A DNA stretch of 64,000 bases, taken from Raineyella sp034933565 (GTDB lineage Bacteria; Actinomycetota; Actinomycetes; Propionibacteriales; Propionibacteriaceae). Within the stretch, counting starts at the first letter, position 1. Each line of letters starts with the position of its first letter. The notes under the pieces are model-generated. The model saw only the letters and a list, made by a program, of their open reading frames with translations, did no database searches and was not told where the DNA came from. The stretch covers positions 35,696 through 99,695 of the forward strand of contig NZ_JAYFNG010000026.1 of NCBI RefSeq assembly GCF_034933565.1, in the 5' to 3' direction. This document shows, in pieces, positions 7,887 through 16,597 of the stretch. The position numbers and the translations under genes are program-made.

Positions 7887-8663
7887 GTGTCCTCTCGTCC
7901 TGCGGCCGCTGCCTCGCCGACCCCGGAACTGATCCGGCAGCTGCGCGCCCAGGTGGACACCCGGGTCGAACGGCCCCGACAGCGGGTGTTCGCCGCGCCC
8001 CCTGAACTCGCCCGCCTGCTGCCGGATGCCGGGCTGCGGGCGGGATCCGCCTACACCCTGGACGATGCCGGCGCCCTGTTGCTCGCCCTGCTGGCCGAGC
8101 CGTCACGGGCCGGGGTCTGGTGCGGGATGGTGGGCCTGCCGGAGGTAGGGGTGGAAGCGGCCGGCCAGGCCGGTGTGGTGCTGGACCGGCTGGCATTGGT
8201 CCCCCGGCCCGGGGACCGGTGGCTGGCGGTGGTCGCCGCGCTGGCCGAGGTGCTGGGCGTGATCGCCGTACGTCCCGGCGGGGCGGTGCGTCCGGCGGAC
8301 GCCGCCCGGCTGGCGGCGCGACTGTGGGACCGGGAGGCGACGCTGCTGGTGGTCGGGGAGTGGCCGCGGGCCGAGGCAGCGCTGCGGGTGGAGACGCCGC
8401 ACTGGTCAGGGGTGGGGGTCGGCCACGGCTACCTGACCGGACGGGACGTGACCCTGACCGTCACCTCCCGGCGCATCCCCGGGCTGCACAGTGCCCGGCT
8501 GCTGCTGCCCGGCCCCGACGGCAGGCTGGGGACGGCGCCGCCGGTTCCCGCCGCCGGACAGCCGACGACCACCGGGCAGGCGACGACCAAGGGGTCGCTG
8601 ACGGCCGTCGGGCAGGCCACCGGGCAGGCACCCAGCACCGGGCAGCTGAAGGCGGTGGGGTGA
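7887..8663 (+). CDS. imuA': ImuA'-type mutasome accessory protein
   Basis: The 258-residue protein is first in an operon with ImuB and DnaE2 behind a LexA box; that context, with a degenerate RecA-like fold, identifies the ImuA' role. It should bridge ImuB and other mutasome parts during SOS translesion synthesis. The usual Walker A is not obvious. The C-terminal 40 residues are a low-complexity G/Q/T repeat (VGQATGQAPSTGQLKAVG). A GGAGGA directly abuts GTG 7887 with no spacing, so it is not a usable Shine-Dalgarno; leaderless initiation is more likely. Its stop overlaps the imuB start (TGATG). Confidence 0.8.
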   Translation: MSSRPAAAASPTPELIRQLRAQVDTRVERPRQRVFAAPPELARLLPDAGLRAGSAYTLDDAGALLLALLAEPSRAGVWCGMVGLPEVGVEAAGQAGVVLDRLALVPRPGDRWLAVVAALAEVLGVIAVRPGGAVRPADAARLAARLWDREATLLVVGEWPRAEAALRVETPHWSGVGVGHGYLTGRDVTLTVTSRRIPGLHSARLLLPGPDGRLGTAPPVPAAGQPTTTGQATTKGSLTAVGQATGQAPSTGQLKAVG

Positions 8664-10270
8664 TGGCGGCACCGGGTGAGCCTGCGACGGATCGGGCCGC
8701 GGCCGCGACGGATCGGGCCGCGACGGGCCGGGCCGCGGAGGATCGGCCGATCCGCTGCTGCGTGCTGTGGTTCCCCGAGTGGCCGGTGACCGCTTGGGCC
8801 TGGGCCGAGGGGGGCAGCACCGACGACCCGGTCGCCGTGGTCGAGGCCCACCACGTGGTCTCCTGCTCCGCGGCCGCCCATGCCGACGGAGTACGCCGGG
8901 GCCAGCGACGCCGGGAGGCCCAGGCGTGTTGCCCGACGCTGCGGGTGGTGTCGGCCGACGCCGACCGGGACCATCGACTGTTCGCGCCGTTGGTGGACCG
9001 GTTGGAACAGGTCAGTCCGGGTGTCCAGGTGATCCGCGCCGGGCTGGTGGCGCTCCGGATGCGGGGCCCGGCCCGGTACTACGGCGGTGAGCAACCGGCC
9101 GTTGCCGCTCTGCTGGCCGCCATGGCGGCGGCCGGGGTGGCCGCAGTGCAGGCCGGGATCGCCGACGGGATGTTCACCGCCGAGCAGGCCGCCTACGACC
9201 CCGAGCCGATCCGCATCGTCCCCCCGGGGCAAGCGGCTGACTTCCTCGCGTCCCTGCCGGTGAACCGGCTCGGCGACGCCGAGCTGGCCGGCCTGTTGCC
9301 GAGGCTCGGCGTCCGCCGGCTGGGGGAGTTCGCCGCGCTCGACGTGCGGATGGTGCGGGATCGCTTCGGCGAGCGCGGCGCCAGGCTGCATGCCCTGGCC
9401 GGTGGCCGCGACCCCCGTGCCGTGCAGCCGCGCATCCCGCCGGTCGATCTGACCCGGACGGTCGAGTTCTCCCCACCTCTGGAGCTGATCGACCAGGTCG
9501 CCTTCGCCGTCCGGGGGACCGCCGAGGAGTTCGTCGCCGGACTGGCGGGGCACCACCTGGTGTGCACCGAGCTGCGGGTGGAGCTGACGGCCGAGGAGGG
9601 CGAGCACGCCGACCGGGTGTGGGGACATCCGGGGGCGTTCGACCCGGCAGCCGTGGTCGACCGGGTCCGCTGGCAGGTGCAGGCCGCCGCGGGCGGCCGG
9701 ATCGGCAGCCGCCTGGTGCGGGTCCGACTGGAACCGGTCGCGGTGGACGACAGCGCCCATCACGCCCCGGGGCTGCTCGGCACCGGCCCGGACGAACGGG
9801 TGCACCACGCCCTGTCCCGGGTGCAGGCGATGCTGGGGGCGGGCGGCGTGGTCACCGCAGTGATCGGCGGGGGTCGTCGGCTGGCCGACCGGCAGGTGTT
9901 CGTCCCCTGGGGCGACCGGGTGGTGCCGACGTTGCCGCCGGATCGCCCGTGGCCCGGTCACCTGCCGGCACCGCTGCCGGCGACCGTGTTCGAGGATCCC
10001 CGCGGCATGGCCGTCCTCGCCGCGGACGGGTCCGGGGTCGGCGTGGACGGGCGGGGTGCCCTCTCGGCACCGCCCGCTGTGCTGATCGACGCCGGTCGGC
10101 GGCGGTCGATCACCGCCTGGGCCGGCCCGTGGCCGCTGGACGAACACCCCTGGGATCCCGCCCGCCGGCGCCGGGCCCACCGGTTCCAGATGGTCGACGA
10201 CACCCGGACCGCCTGGCTGCTGCTGTGCGACGACGACGGCCAGTGGTGGGCCGAGGGGAGGTACGACTGA
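8663..10270 (+). CDS. imuB: ImuB, catalytically dead Y-family polymerase-like protein
   Basis: The 535-residue protein has the Y-family layout. After a 29-residue Ala/Arg-rich leader, the palm begins RCCVLWFPEWPVTAWAW, where active polymerases have the metal-binding D-x-D/E. The second carboxylate motif is also replaced (VSPGVQVIRAG). The helix-hairpin-helix region (LGVRRLGEFAALDVRMVRDRFGERG) and little-finger domain are kept. As in mycobacteria, it is presumably a scaffold that brings DnaE2 to the sliding clamp rather than a polymerase. The start shares one base with the imuA' stop. The N-terminal leader is built from repeated A-T-D-R-A units. Confidence 0.93.
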   Translation: MAAPGEPATDRAAAATDRAATGRAAEDRPIRCCVLWFPEWPVTAWAWAEGGSTDDPVAVVEAHHVVSCSAAAHADGVRRGQRRREAQACCPTLRVVSADADRDHRLFAPLVDRLEQVSPGVQVIRAGLVALRMRGPARYYGGEQPAVAALLAAMAAAGVAAVQAGIADGMFTAEQAAYDPEPIRIVPPGQAADFLASLPVNRLGDAELAGLLPRLGVRRLGEFAALDVRMVRDRFGERGARLHALAGGRDPRAVQPRIPPVDLTRTVEFSPPLELIDQVAFAVRGTAEEFVAGLAGHHLVCTELRVELTAEEGEHADRVWGHPGAFDPAAVVDRVRWQVQAAAGGRIGSRLVRVRLEPVAVDDSAHHAPGLLGTGPDERVHHALSRVQAMLGAGGVVTAVIGGGRRLADRQVFVPWGDRVVPTLPPDRPWPGHLPAPLPATVFEDPRGMAVLAADGSGVGVDGRGALSAPPAVLIDAGRRRSITAWAGPWPLDEHPWDPARRRRAHRFQMVDDTRTAWLLLCDDDGQWWAEGRYD

Positions 10271-10288
10271 TGGGGAGGCACGACTGAT
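10255..10288 (+). repeat. 17-bp tandem duplication of the imuB stop / ribosome-binding junction
   Basis: GGGGAGGTACGACTGAT (10255-10271) is followed by the same 17 bp with one change, T to C (10272-10288). The duplication leaves a five-codon mini-ORF (10270-10287, M-G-R-H-D) between imuB and dnaE2. Each junction is TGATG, and the second copy supplies the GGGGAGG ribosome site for dnaE2. Confidence 0.9.
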
Positions 10289-13200
10289 GGGCTTCCACAA
10301 CCCGCCGATGCCCTGGACCGACCTCGAACGGACGCTGAGCGACCCCGGCCCGTCCTCGCCGACCGGGGTGGACGCCCCGGTCTCCCACAAGCGCGGCCGC
10401 TACCGCCCGCCCCCGGTCGTCCGACCCCCGGATGCCGTCCCGTACGCCGAACGGCACGCCCATTCGTCGTTCTCCTTCCTCGACGGGGCCTCCGCACCGG
10501 CCGACCTGGTCGTCGAGGCCGAGCGGCTCGGACTGTCCGCGCTGGCGCTCACCGACCACGACGGGCTCTACGGGATCACCCGGTTCGCCGAGGCCGCTGA
10601 ACCCACCGGGGTGAGGACCGTCTTCGGTGCCGAGCTGTCGCTGGACCTGCCCGCCCCGCAGGCCGGCCGACCCGACCCGGCCGGCAGCCATCTGCTGGTG
10701 CTGGCCGCCGGTGAGGCGGGCTACCACCGGCTGGCCGGGGCGATCACCGACGCCCAGCTCGCCGGAGCCGAGAAGGGCCGGCCGACCTACGACCTGGCCG
10801 GGCTGGCCGCGGCCGCGGACGGGCACTGGGCGGTGCTGACCGGCTGCCGCAAGGGGGCCGTACGCCAAGGGCTGGTCGCCGGCGGGCCCGACGCGGCCGG
10901 TCGGGAGCTGGACGCCCTGGTCGAGCTCTTCGGCCACCGGCGGGTGTACGTCGAGCTGACCGACCACGGTCACCCGCTGGACTCGACCCACAACGACACG
11001 CTGGCCGGGCTCGCCGCCGCTCGCGGGCTGCCCACCCTGGCGACCGGGAACGTCCACTACGCCACCCCCGCCCAGCACCTGCTCGCCCGGACCGTCGCGG
11101 CGATCCGGGCGAATCGGAGCCTGGACGATCTGGACGGCTGGCTGCCGGCCGCCGGGACGGCCTTCCTGCGTTCCGGCGCCGAGATGAGCCGGTTGTTCGC
11201 CCGCTACCCCGGAGCCGTGGAGCGCACCGTGGAGCTCGCCGACGAACTGGCCTTCCCGCTGGGCCGGGCCAAGCCCGCACTGCCGAAGCAGCAGGTGCCG
11301 GAGGGCCACACCCAGATGTCCTGGCTGCGGGAACTGGTCCGGCGGGCGGTCCCGGAGAAATACCCCCGACTGGACGACGCCGGCCGGGCCCGGATCGAGC
11401 GGGAGCTGGCGGTGATCGAGGCCAAGGACTTCCCCGGCTACTTCCTGATCGTGCACGACATCGTCGCCGAGGCCCAGCGCCGCGGCATCCTCTGCCAGGG
11501 CCGCGGATCGGCCGCCAATTCCGCGATCTGCTACCTGCTGGGCATCACCGCAGTGGACTCCATCCGCTACGACCTGCCCTTCGAACGCTTCCTGTCGGCG
11601 CTGCGGGACGAGGAACCCGACATCGACGTGGACTTCGACTCCGACCGCCGCGAGGAGATCATCCAATGGGTGTACGAACGCTACGGTCGGGAACGTGCCG
11701 CCCAGGTCTGCAATGTCATCCAGTACCGGCCGAAGAACGCCATCCGGGATGTCGCCAGGGCACTCGGCTACTCACCGGGCCAGCAGGACGCCTTCGCCCG
11801 CCAGGTCGACCACTGGTCACTGCCGGGCCCCTCGGACGAGTCCGCCGAGCAGCCGACCGGCGTCCCGCAACGCGTCCTCGACCTGGCCGGCCAGCTGCTG
11901 ACGGCCCCCCGCCACCTGGGCATCCACTCCGGGGGAATGGTGCTCACCGAGCGCCCGGTGGGCGAGGTGGTGCCGATCGAGCACGCCCGGATGGCCGGCC
12001 GAACGGTGATCCAGTGGGACAAGGACGATGCCGCCTGGATGGGGTTGGTGAAGTTCGACCTGCTCGGCCTGGGCATGCTCGCCGCGCTGCAGCACTGCTT
12101 CACCATCATCGCCGCCGGCACCGGCGAGACCTGGCGGCTGGCGACCATCCCCAAGGAGGAGCAGGAGGTCTACGACATGCTCTGCCGGGCCGACGCGATC
12201 GGGGTGTTCCAGGTGGAGTCCCGCGCCCAGATGGGGCTGCTGCCCCGGCTACGGCCCCGCAGGTTCTACGACCTGGTGATCGAGATCGCCCTGATCCGGC
12301 CGGGCCCCATCCAGGGCGGGGCGGTGCACCCGTTCGTCCGCCGCAAGCTCGGCCAGGAGCCGATCACGTACGCCCATCCCAAGCTCGAGCCGGTGCTGAA
12401 GCGCACCCTCGGGGTGCCTATCTTCCAGGAACAGCTGATGCAGATGGCGATGGCGGTCGGGGAGTGCAGCGGTGAGGACGCCGACCTGCTGCGCCGGGCG
12501 ATGGGCTCCAAACGGGGGATCGAGCGGATCGAGTCGCTGGAGCGGAAGCTCTATGCCGGGATGGCCCGCAACGGGCTGACCGGCCCGGCCGCCGACCACC
12601 TCTACGCCCAGATCAAGGCGTTCGCGAACTTCGGCTTCGCCGAGTCCCACTCGCTGAGTTTCGCGCTGCTGGTGTACGCCAGCTCCTGGCTCAAGCTGCA
12701 CTACCCGGCCGCCTTCCTGGCCGGGCTGCTGCGGGCCCAGCCGATGGGGTTCTACTCACCGGCCACCCTGACGGCCGACGCCCGCCGCCACGGGGTCGAG
12801 GTACGCCGGCCCGACCTGCAGTGCTCGGGGGTCGACGCCGATCTGGAGCCCCTCGACGGGGCGGGGCTGATCGGCGGGCCGGGGCCGTCCGATGGGTCGG
12901 GGCAAGTCGACGAGTCAGGGTCACTCGACGGGTCGGGGCCGCCCGACAGGGGGCGGGCCGCCGGTCCGGCCGGGCGCCGGGCCCCCACCGGGCTCGACTC
13001 CTGCCTCGACCCCGAGCAACCGCCGGTGGGGGCGTACGACCCGGCCGCCCCTGATGTCGGTGCCCGGCATCGCCGGGACGGCAATTTCGCTGTCCGGCTC
13101 GGCCTGGCGGCGGTCCGGGGGATCGGTCGGAAGGTGGCCGAGCGCATCGTCGCCGAACGTGACGCCGACGGGCCGTACGTCTCCCCGGAGGACCTCGCCC

Positions 13201-13790
13201 GGAGGGCCGGCCTGACCGAGGAGCAGCTGTCGGCGCTGGCCACCGCCGGGGCCTTCGACGGTCTCGGCCTGAGCCGCCGGCAGGCACTGTGGCGGGCCGG
13301 CACCGCCGCGCTGGACCAGGCCGGGACCCTGCCGGGCATGGTGGCGCCGCTGCAGCCGCCACTGTTCGACGACCCGTCCGGTCTGGAGGTGCTCAACGAC
13401 GACCTCTGGGCGACCGGGCTGTCGACGTCCGATCACCTGCTCGCCCATCTCCGGGCACGCCTCGACGAGCACGGCGTGCTGACCTCGGCCGCGGTCCGGA
13501 CCGCCGAGCCCGGTCGCCGGATCCGGGTCGCCGGGCTGGTCACCCACCGGCAACGACCGTCCAGCGCCTCGGGAGTCACCTTCGTCAACCTCGAGGACGA
13601 GCACGGCCTGGTCAACGTCATCTGCTCCGCCGGGGTCTGGGCCCGCTACCGGCGGCTCATCCGCGAGGCCCCGGGCCTGATCGTCCGCGGCATCCTCGAA
13701 CGGTCACCCGAGGGGGTCACCAACCTGGTCGCCGACCACCTCGAGCCACTGCCGGTCACCGTCCGCCACACCTCCCGCGACTTCCACTGA
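10287..13790 (+). CDS. dnaE2: Error-prone DNA polymerase III alpha subunit, DnaE2
   Basis: This 1167-residue C-family polymerase performs SOS mutagenic translesion synthesis with ImuA' and ImuB. The PHP domain starts near residue 53 (AERHAHSSFSFLDGA). The palm has catalytic PDIDVDFD at about 444-451. The finger (GIHSGGMVLTERP), helix-hairpin-helix (AAVRGIGRKVAERIVAE) and OB fold (from about 1079) follow in order. Within the tail, about 848-928, a low-complexity insert of D-G-S-G-P repeats separates the family domains and is encoded by imperfect GGGTCGGGG-type DNA repeats. It ends with NLVADHLEPLPV...SRDFH, as usual for DnaE2. ATG 10287 is backed by GGGGAGG 8 nt upstream. Confidence 0.97.
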   Translation: MGFHNPPMPWTDLERTLSDPGPSSPTGVDAPVSHKRGRYRPPPVVRPPDAVPYAERHAHSSFSFLDGASAPADLVVEAERLGLSALALTDHDGLYGITRFAEAAEPTGVRTVFGAELSLDLPAPQAGRPDPAGSHLLVLAAGEAGYHRLAGAITDAQLAGAEKGRPTYDLAGLAAAADGHWAVLTGCRKGAVRQGLVAGGPDAAGRELDALVELFGHRRVYVELTDHGHPLDSTHNDTLAGLAAARGLPTLATGNVHYATPAQHLLARTVAAIRANRSLDDLDGWLPAAGTAFLRSGAEMSRLFARYPGAVERTVELADELAFPLGRAKPALPKQQVPEGHTQMSWLRELVRRAVPEKYPRLDDAGRARIERELAVIEAKDFPGYFLIVHDIVAEAQRRGILCQGRGSAANSAICYLLGITAVDSIRYDLPFERFLSALRDEEPDIDVDFDSDRREEIIQWVYERYGRERAAQVCNVIQYRPKNAIRDVARALGYSPGQQDAFARQVDHWSLPGPSDESAEQPTGVPQRVLDLAGQLLTAPRHLGIHSGGMVLTERPVGEVVPIEHARMAGRTVIQWDKDDAAWMGLVKFDLLGLGMLAALQHCFTIIAAGTGETWRLATIPKEEQEVYDMLCRADAIGVFQVESRAQMGLLPRLRPRRFYDLVIEIALIRPGPIQGGAVHPFVRRKLGQEPITYAHPKLEPVLKRTLGVPIFQEQLMQMAMAVGECSGEDADLLRRAMGSKRGIERIESLERKLYAGMARNGLTGPAADHLYAQIKAFANFGFAESHSLSFALLVYASSWLKLHYPAAFLAGLLRAQPMGFYSPATLTADARRHGVEVRRPDLQCSGVDADLEPLDGAGLIGGPGPSDGSGQVDESGSLDGSGPPDRGRAAGPAGRRAPTGLDSCLDPEQPPVGAYDPAAPDVGARHRRDGNFAVRLGLAAVRGIGRKVAERIVAERDADGPYVSPEDLARRAGLTEEQLSALATAGAFDGLGLSRRQALWRAGTAALDQAGTLPGMVAPLQPPLFDDPSGLEVLNDDLWATGLSTSDHLLAHLRARLDEHGVLTSAAVRTAEPGRRIRVAGLVTHRQRPSSASGVTFVNLEDEHGLVNVICSAGVWARYRRLIREAPGLIVRGILERSPEGVTNLVADHLEPLPVTVRHTSRDFH

Positions 13791-13862
13791 CCGGTTCCTG
13801 ACCGCTCCCGACCGGTTCCCGACCGCTCCCGACCGGTTCCCGACCGGTTCCCGACCGGCTCC
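13789..13862 (+). repeat. Array of 10-11-bp GACCGGTTCCC-type units
   Basis: About seven imperfect head-to-tail copies of GACCGGTTCCC or GACCGCTCCC start at the dnaE2 stop codon and fill most of the gap to the convergent corA gene. There is no strong hairpin. Confidence 0.9.
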
Positions 13863-13886
13863 TCCGGTTCTCTCCCGGCCCGGTCC

Positions 13887-15014
13887 TCACAGCCAGTTGT
13901 TGCGCCGGAACAGTACGAACAGGGTGGTCATCAGGGCGAGGATGACACCACAGACGACGAAGTAGCCGTACGGGGAGTGCAGCTCCGGCATGTTGTCGAA
14001 GTTCATCCCGTAGATGCCGGCGATCAGGGTGGGGACCGCCGCGATCGCGACGAACGCCGAGATCTTGCGCATGTCCTCGTTCTGCCCGACCGACAGCCGG
14101 TTGAGCGAGGCGGCGAGGATCGTCGACAGCACCTCGTCATAGGACTGGATCGCCTCACGGGCCTCGGTGTGGTGGTCGGCGACCTCGCGGAAGTACGCCT
14201 GCGCCTCCGTCGGGATCGCCCGGTAGGGGCGGGTGGCGAGGTTGTGCAGCGGCACGCCGAGCGGGGCGACCGCCCGCTTGAACTCGATCAGCTCACGCTT
14301 GACCTGGTAGATCTGCTCCACCTCGTGGGCGCCCTCCGAGGAGAAGACCGCCGCCTCCACCTCGTCGATGTCCTCCTCGAAGTCATTGACGACCTGCTGG
14401 TAGTCGTCGACCACGGTGTCGAGCACCCCGTACAGCACCGACGCCGGCCCGTGGAGCAGCCGGTCCGGATGCTTCTCGAGCGCCTTCCGCAGCCGCTTCA
14501 GCGAGGTCTGCGACCCACGGCGCACCGTCATCACGAAACCGGTGCCGACGAAGACCATGATCTGGCCGGTGGTGACGATCTCCGAGGTCTCCGGTGGCTG
14601 GCGTTGCGGCACGTACGCCACCGTGGAGACCACCAGGAACAGGGTCCGGCCGAACTGCTCCAGCTTGGAGCGGGTGTGGCCCTCCACCGCGTCCTCGATG
14701 GCCAGTGGGTGCAGGTTGAACCGGCGGGCCAGACCCGCCATGTCCTCGTCGTCGGGGTCGTGCAGGCCGAGCCAGACGAATCCCTCGTCGGCCAGCGCGT
14801 GCGCGGTGGCCTCCGCCAGGCTCTCGCAGTCCTGCCGGGTCCCGTCGACGTACCAGCCCCAGTTCACCACCGAGTCGGGGATGTCGGCGGGGAAGTCGTC
14901 GCCGTCCCAGTCGCTGCGCGGGCGTTCCGGAGGCGTACGCGGCGGGTCCATCGGCCCGGGGACCGGCAGACCGGGAGTGGCGGGGCGGCGGGCGGGGAAC
15001 AACGACCGGGCCAT
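13887..15014 (-). CDS. corA: CorA-family magnesium/cobalt channel
   Basis: The 375-residue product has a long acidic, helical cytoplasmic funnel (for example EEDIDEVEAAVFSSEGAHEV). Two C-terminal transmembrane helices follow, with the selectivity motif YGMNF between them and a basic tail RRNNWL. This is the canonical pentameric Mg2+ channel arrangement. The first 40 residues are Pro/Arg-rich and variable. It begins 3 nt after the aminopeptidase stop, with AAGGGA overlapping that gene, so the two form an operon. Confidence 0.95.
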   Translation of the reverse strand: MARSLFPARRPATPGLPVPGPMDPPRTPPERPRSDWDGDDFPADIPDSVVNWGWYVDGTRQDCESLAEATAHALADEGFVWLGLHDPDDEDMAGLARRFNLHPLAIEDAVEGHTRSKLEQFGRTLFLVVSTVAYVPQRQPPETSEIVTTGQIMVFVGTGFVMTVRRGSQTSLKRLRKALEKHPDRLLHGPASVLYGVLDTVVDDYQQVVNDFEEDIDEVEAAVFSSEGAHEVEQIYQVKRELIEFKRAVAPLGVPLHNLATRPYRAIPTEAQAYFREVADHHTEAREAIQSYDEVLSTILAASLNRLSVGQNEDMRKISAFVAIAAVPTLIAGIYGMNFDNMPELHSPYGYFVVCGVILALMTTLFVLFRRNNWL

Positions 15015-15017
15015 CAG

Positions 15018-16517
15018 CTATCCCTTCAACAGTGGGGCCATCCAGGCTTCGACGTCCTCGGGTCTGCGCGGCAGCTTGTCCGACAGCACCCGGGGCCCGT
15101 CCGTGGTGATCAGGACGTCGTCCTCGATCCGTACGCCGATGCCCCGCAGTTCCTCGGGGACCAGCAGGTCGGTCGACTTGAAGTACAGCCCGGGCTCGAC
15201 GGTGATGATCATCCCCTCGCGCAGCGTGCCGAGCCGGTAGTTCTCGTTGCGGGCCAGGGCACAGTCGTGCACGTCGATGCCGAGGTGGTGCGAGGTGCCG
15301 TGCACCATCCAGCGGCGGTGCTGGCCGCCCTCGGGGGAGACCGACACCTCGGGTGTCACCGGCAGCAGGCCCCACTCGTGCAGGCGCCGGGCCAGCACGG
15401 TGACGGCCGTCCGATGCACGTCCTGGAAGGTGGTGCCGGGGCGGCAGACGGCGATCGCCGCATCCGCCGCCTCCAGCACGGCCCGGTAGACCCTGCGCTG
15501 GGGCTCGGTGAACCGGCCGTTGACCGGCAGGGTCCGGGTGATGTCGGCGGTGTAGAGGGTGTCCAGCTCGATGCCGGCGTCGATCAGGATCAGATCCCCG
15601 TCGCGCACCTCGCCGTCGTTGCGGATCCAGTGCAGGGTGCAGGCGTGGTCACCGGCGGCGGCGATGGTGTCGTACCCGACGGCGTTGCCCTCGTGGCGGG
15701 CGTACAGCCCGAACACCCCCTCGACCCAGCGTTCGCCGCGGCCCTTGGCGACCGCGTCCGGGAAGGAGCGGACGACCTCGGTGAAGGCCTCGGCGGTGCG
15801 GTCGCAGGCGTCCTGCATCTGGTCGATCTCGAAGGCGTCCTTGGTCAGCCGCAGCTCCGACAGTGCGGTGGCGAACTCGTCGTCCGGGCTCGGCAGGTCG
15901 GCGTCATCACCGGCCAGCAGGCCGTACTGTTCGCGCAGACCGTCGACCCGGAGGGTGACCTCGGCGTCCGCCTCCCGGACGATCCGGATCCGGGTGGAGC
16001 CGGCGTTCTTGGCCAGCGCGACCGGCAGCTGGTCGATCGGCGCGCAGTCGATCCCCGTCATCGCGGCCATCTCGTCCAGTGATTCGCGCTGGCCGACCCA
16101 CATCTCGCCGTAGCGGGAGCTGGCGTAGAACTCTTCGTCGGTCCGTGGCGCCCGGGGCTTGAAGTAGAGCGTGGCCTGGTGGCCGTCGTCGGTGGGCTCC
16201 AGCACCAGCACGGCGTTCGGCTCCCGGTCGGTGCCCAGCCCCGACAGGTGGGCGAAGGCCGAGTGCGGCCGGAAGCGGTAGTCGCAGTCGTTGTTGCGGA
16301 CCTTCAGCCCGCCGGCCGGGATGACCAGCCGCTCGCCGGGGAACGCGGCGCCGATGCCGGCGCGGCGCAGCTGCGCCGGGTCGGCGGCGGGCAAGCGGGC
16401 CGGCAGGTCGGAGGAGTACGGGGCCCACCCGTCGACGATGAATGTGCGGAACGCGTCGGAGAACGGGCTCTGACGGTTCGGCAGCTTCTCGGTGGTGGTT
16501 CCCTCGTCTTCAGCCAT
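15018..16517 (-). CDS. pepP: Xaa-Pro aminopeptidase (M24B)
   Basis: The 499-residue pita-bread metallopeptidase removes N-terminal residues preceding proline. The N-terminal AMP_N domain (about 45-190) precedes a catalytic domain with all five metal ligands: ILIDAG (Asp), TADITRT (Asp), the His-rich HGTSHHLGIDVHD, ITVEPGLYF (Glu) and GVRIEDDVLI (Glu). ATG 16517 is preceded 7 nt upstream by CAGAAT, a plausible -10 that suggests a leaderless transcript; ATG 16526, three codons earlier, is the alternative. A same-frame open stretch continues far upstream but only because of GC bias. CorA follows in the same operon. Confidence 0.94.
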   Translation of the reverse strand: MAEDEGTTTEKLPNRQSPFSDAFRTFIVDGWAPYSSDLPARLPAADPAQLRRAGIGAAFPGERLVIPAGGLKVRNNDCDYRFRPHSAFAHLSGLGTDREPNAVLVLEPTDDGHQATLYFKPRAPRTDEEFYASSRYGEMWVGQRESLDEMAAMTGIDCAPIDQLPVALAKNAGSTRIRIVREADAEVTLRVDGLREQYGLLAGDDADLPSPDDEFATALSELRLTKDAFEIDQMQDACDRTAEAFTEVVRSFPDAVAKGRGERWVEGVFGLYARHEGNAVGYDTIAAAGDHACTLHWIRNDGEVRDGDLILIDAGIELDTLYTADITRTLPVNGRFTEPQRRVYRAVLEAADAAIAVCRPGTTFQDVHRTAVTVLARRLHEWGLLPVTPEVSVSPEGGQHRRWMVHGTSHHLGIDVHDCALARNENYRLGTLREGMIITVEPGLYFKSTDLLVPEELRGIGVRIEDDVLITTDGPRVLSDKLPRRPEDVEAWMAPLLKG

Positions 16518-16597
16518 GGCCCCCATTCTGGCACCGGTCCCGGACCGGGCCACCGGGCCCGAGGGGGGCATTGGGATCGAGGGGCGGCGGGGCCGGG

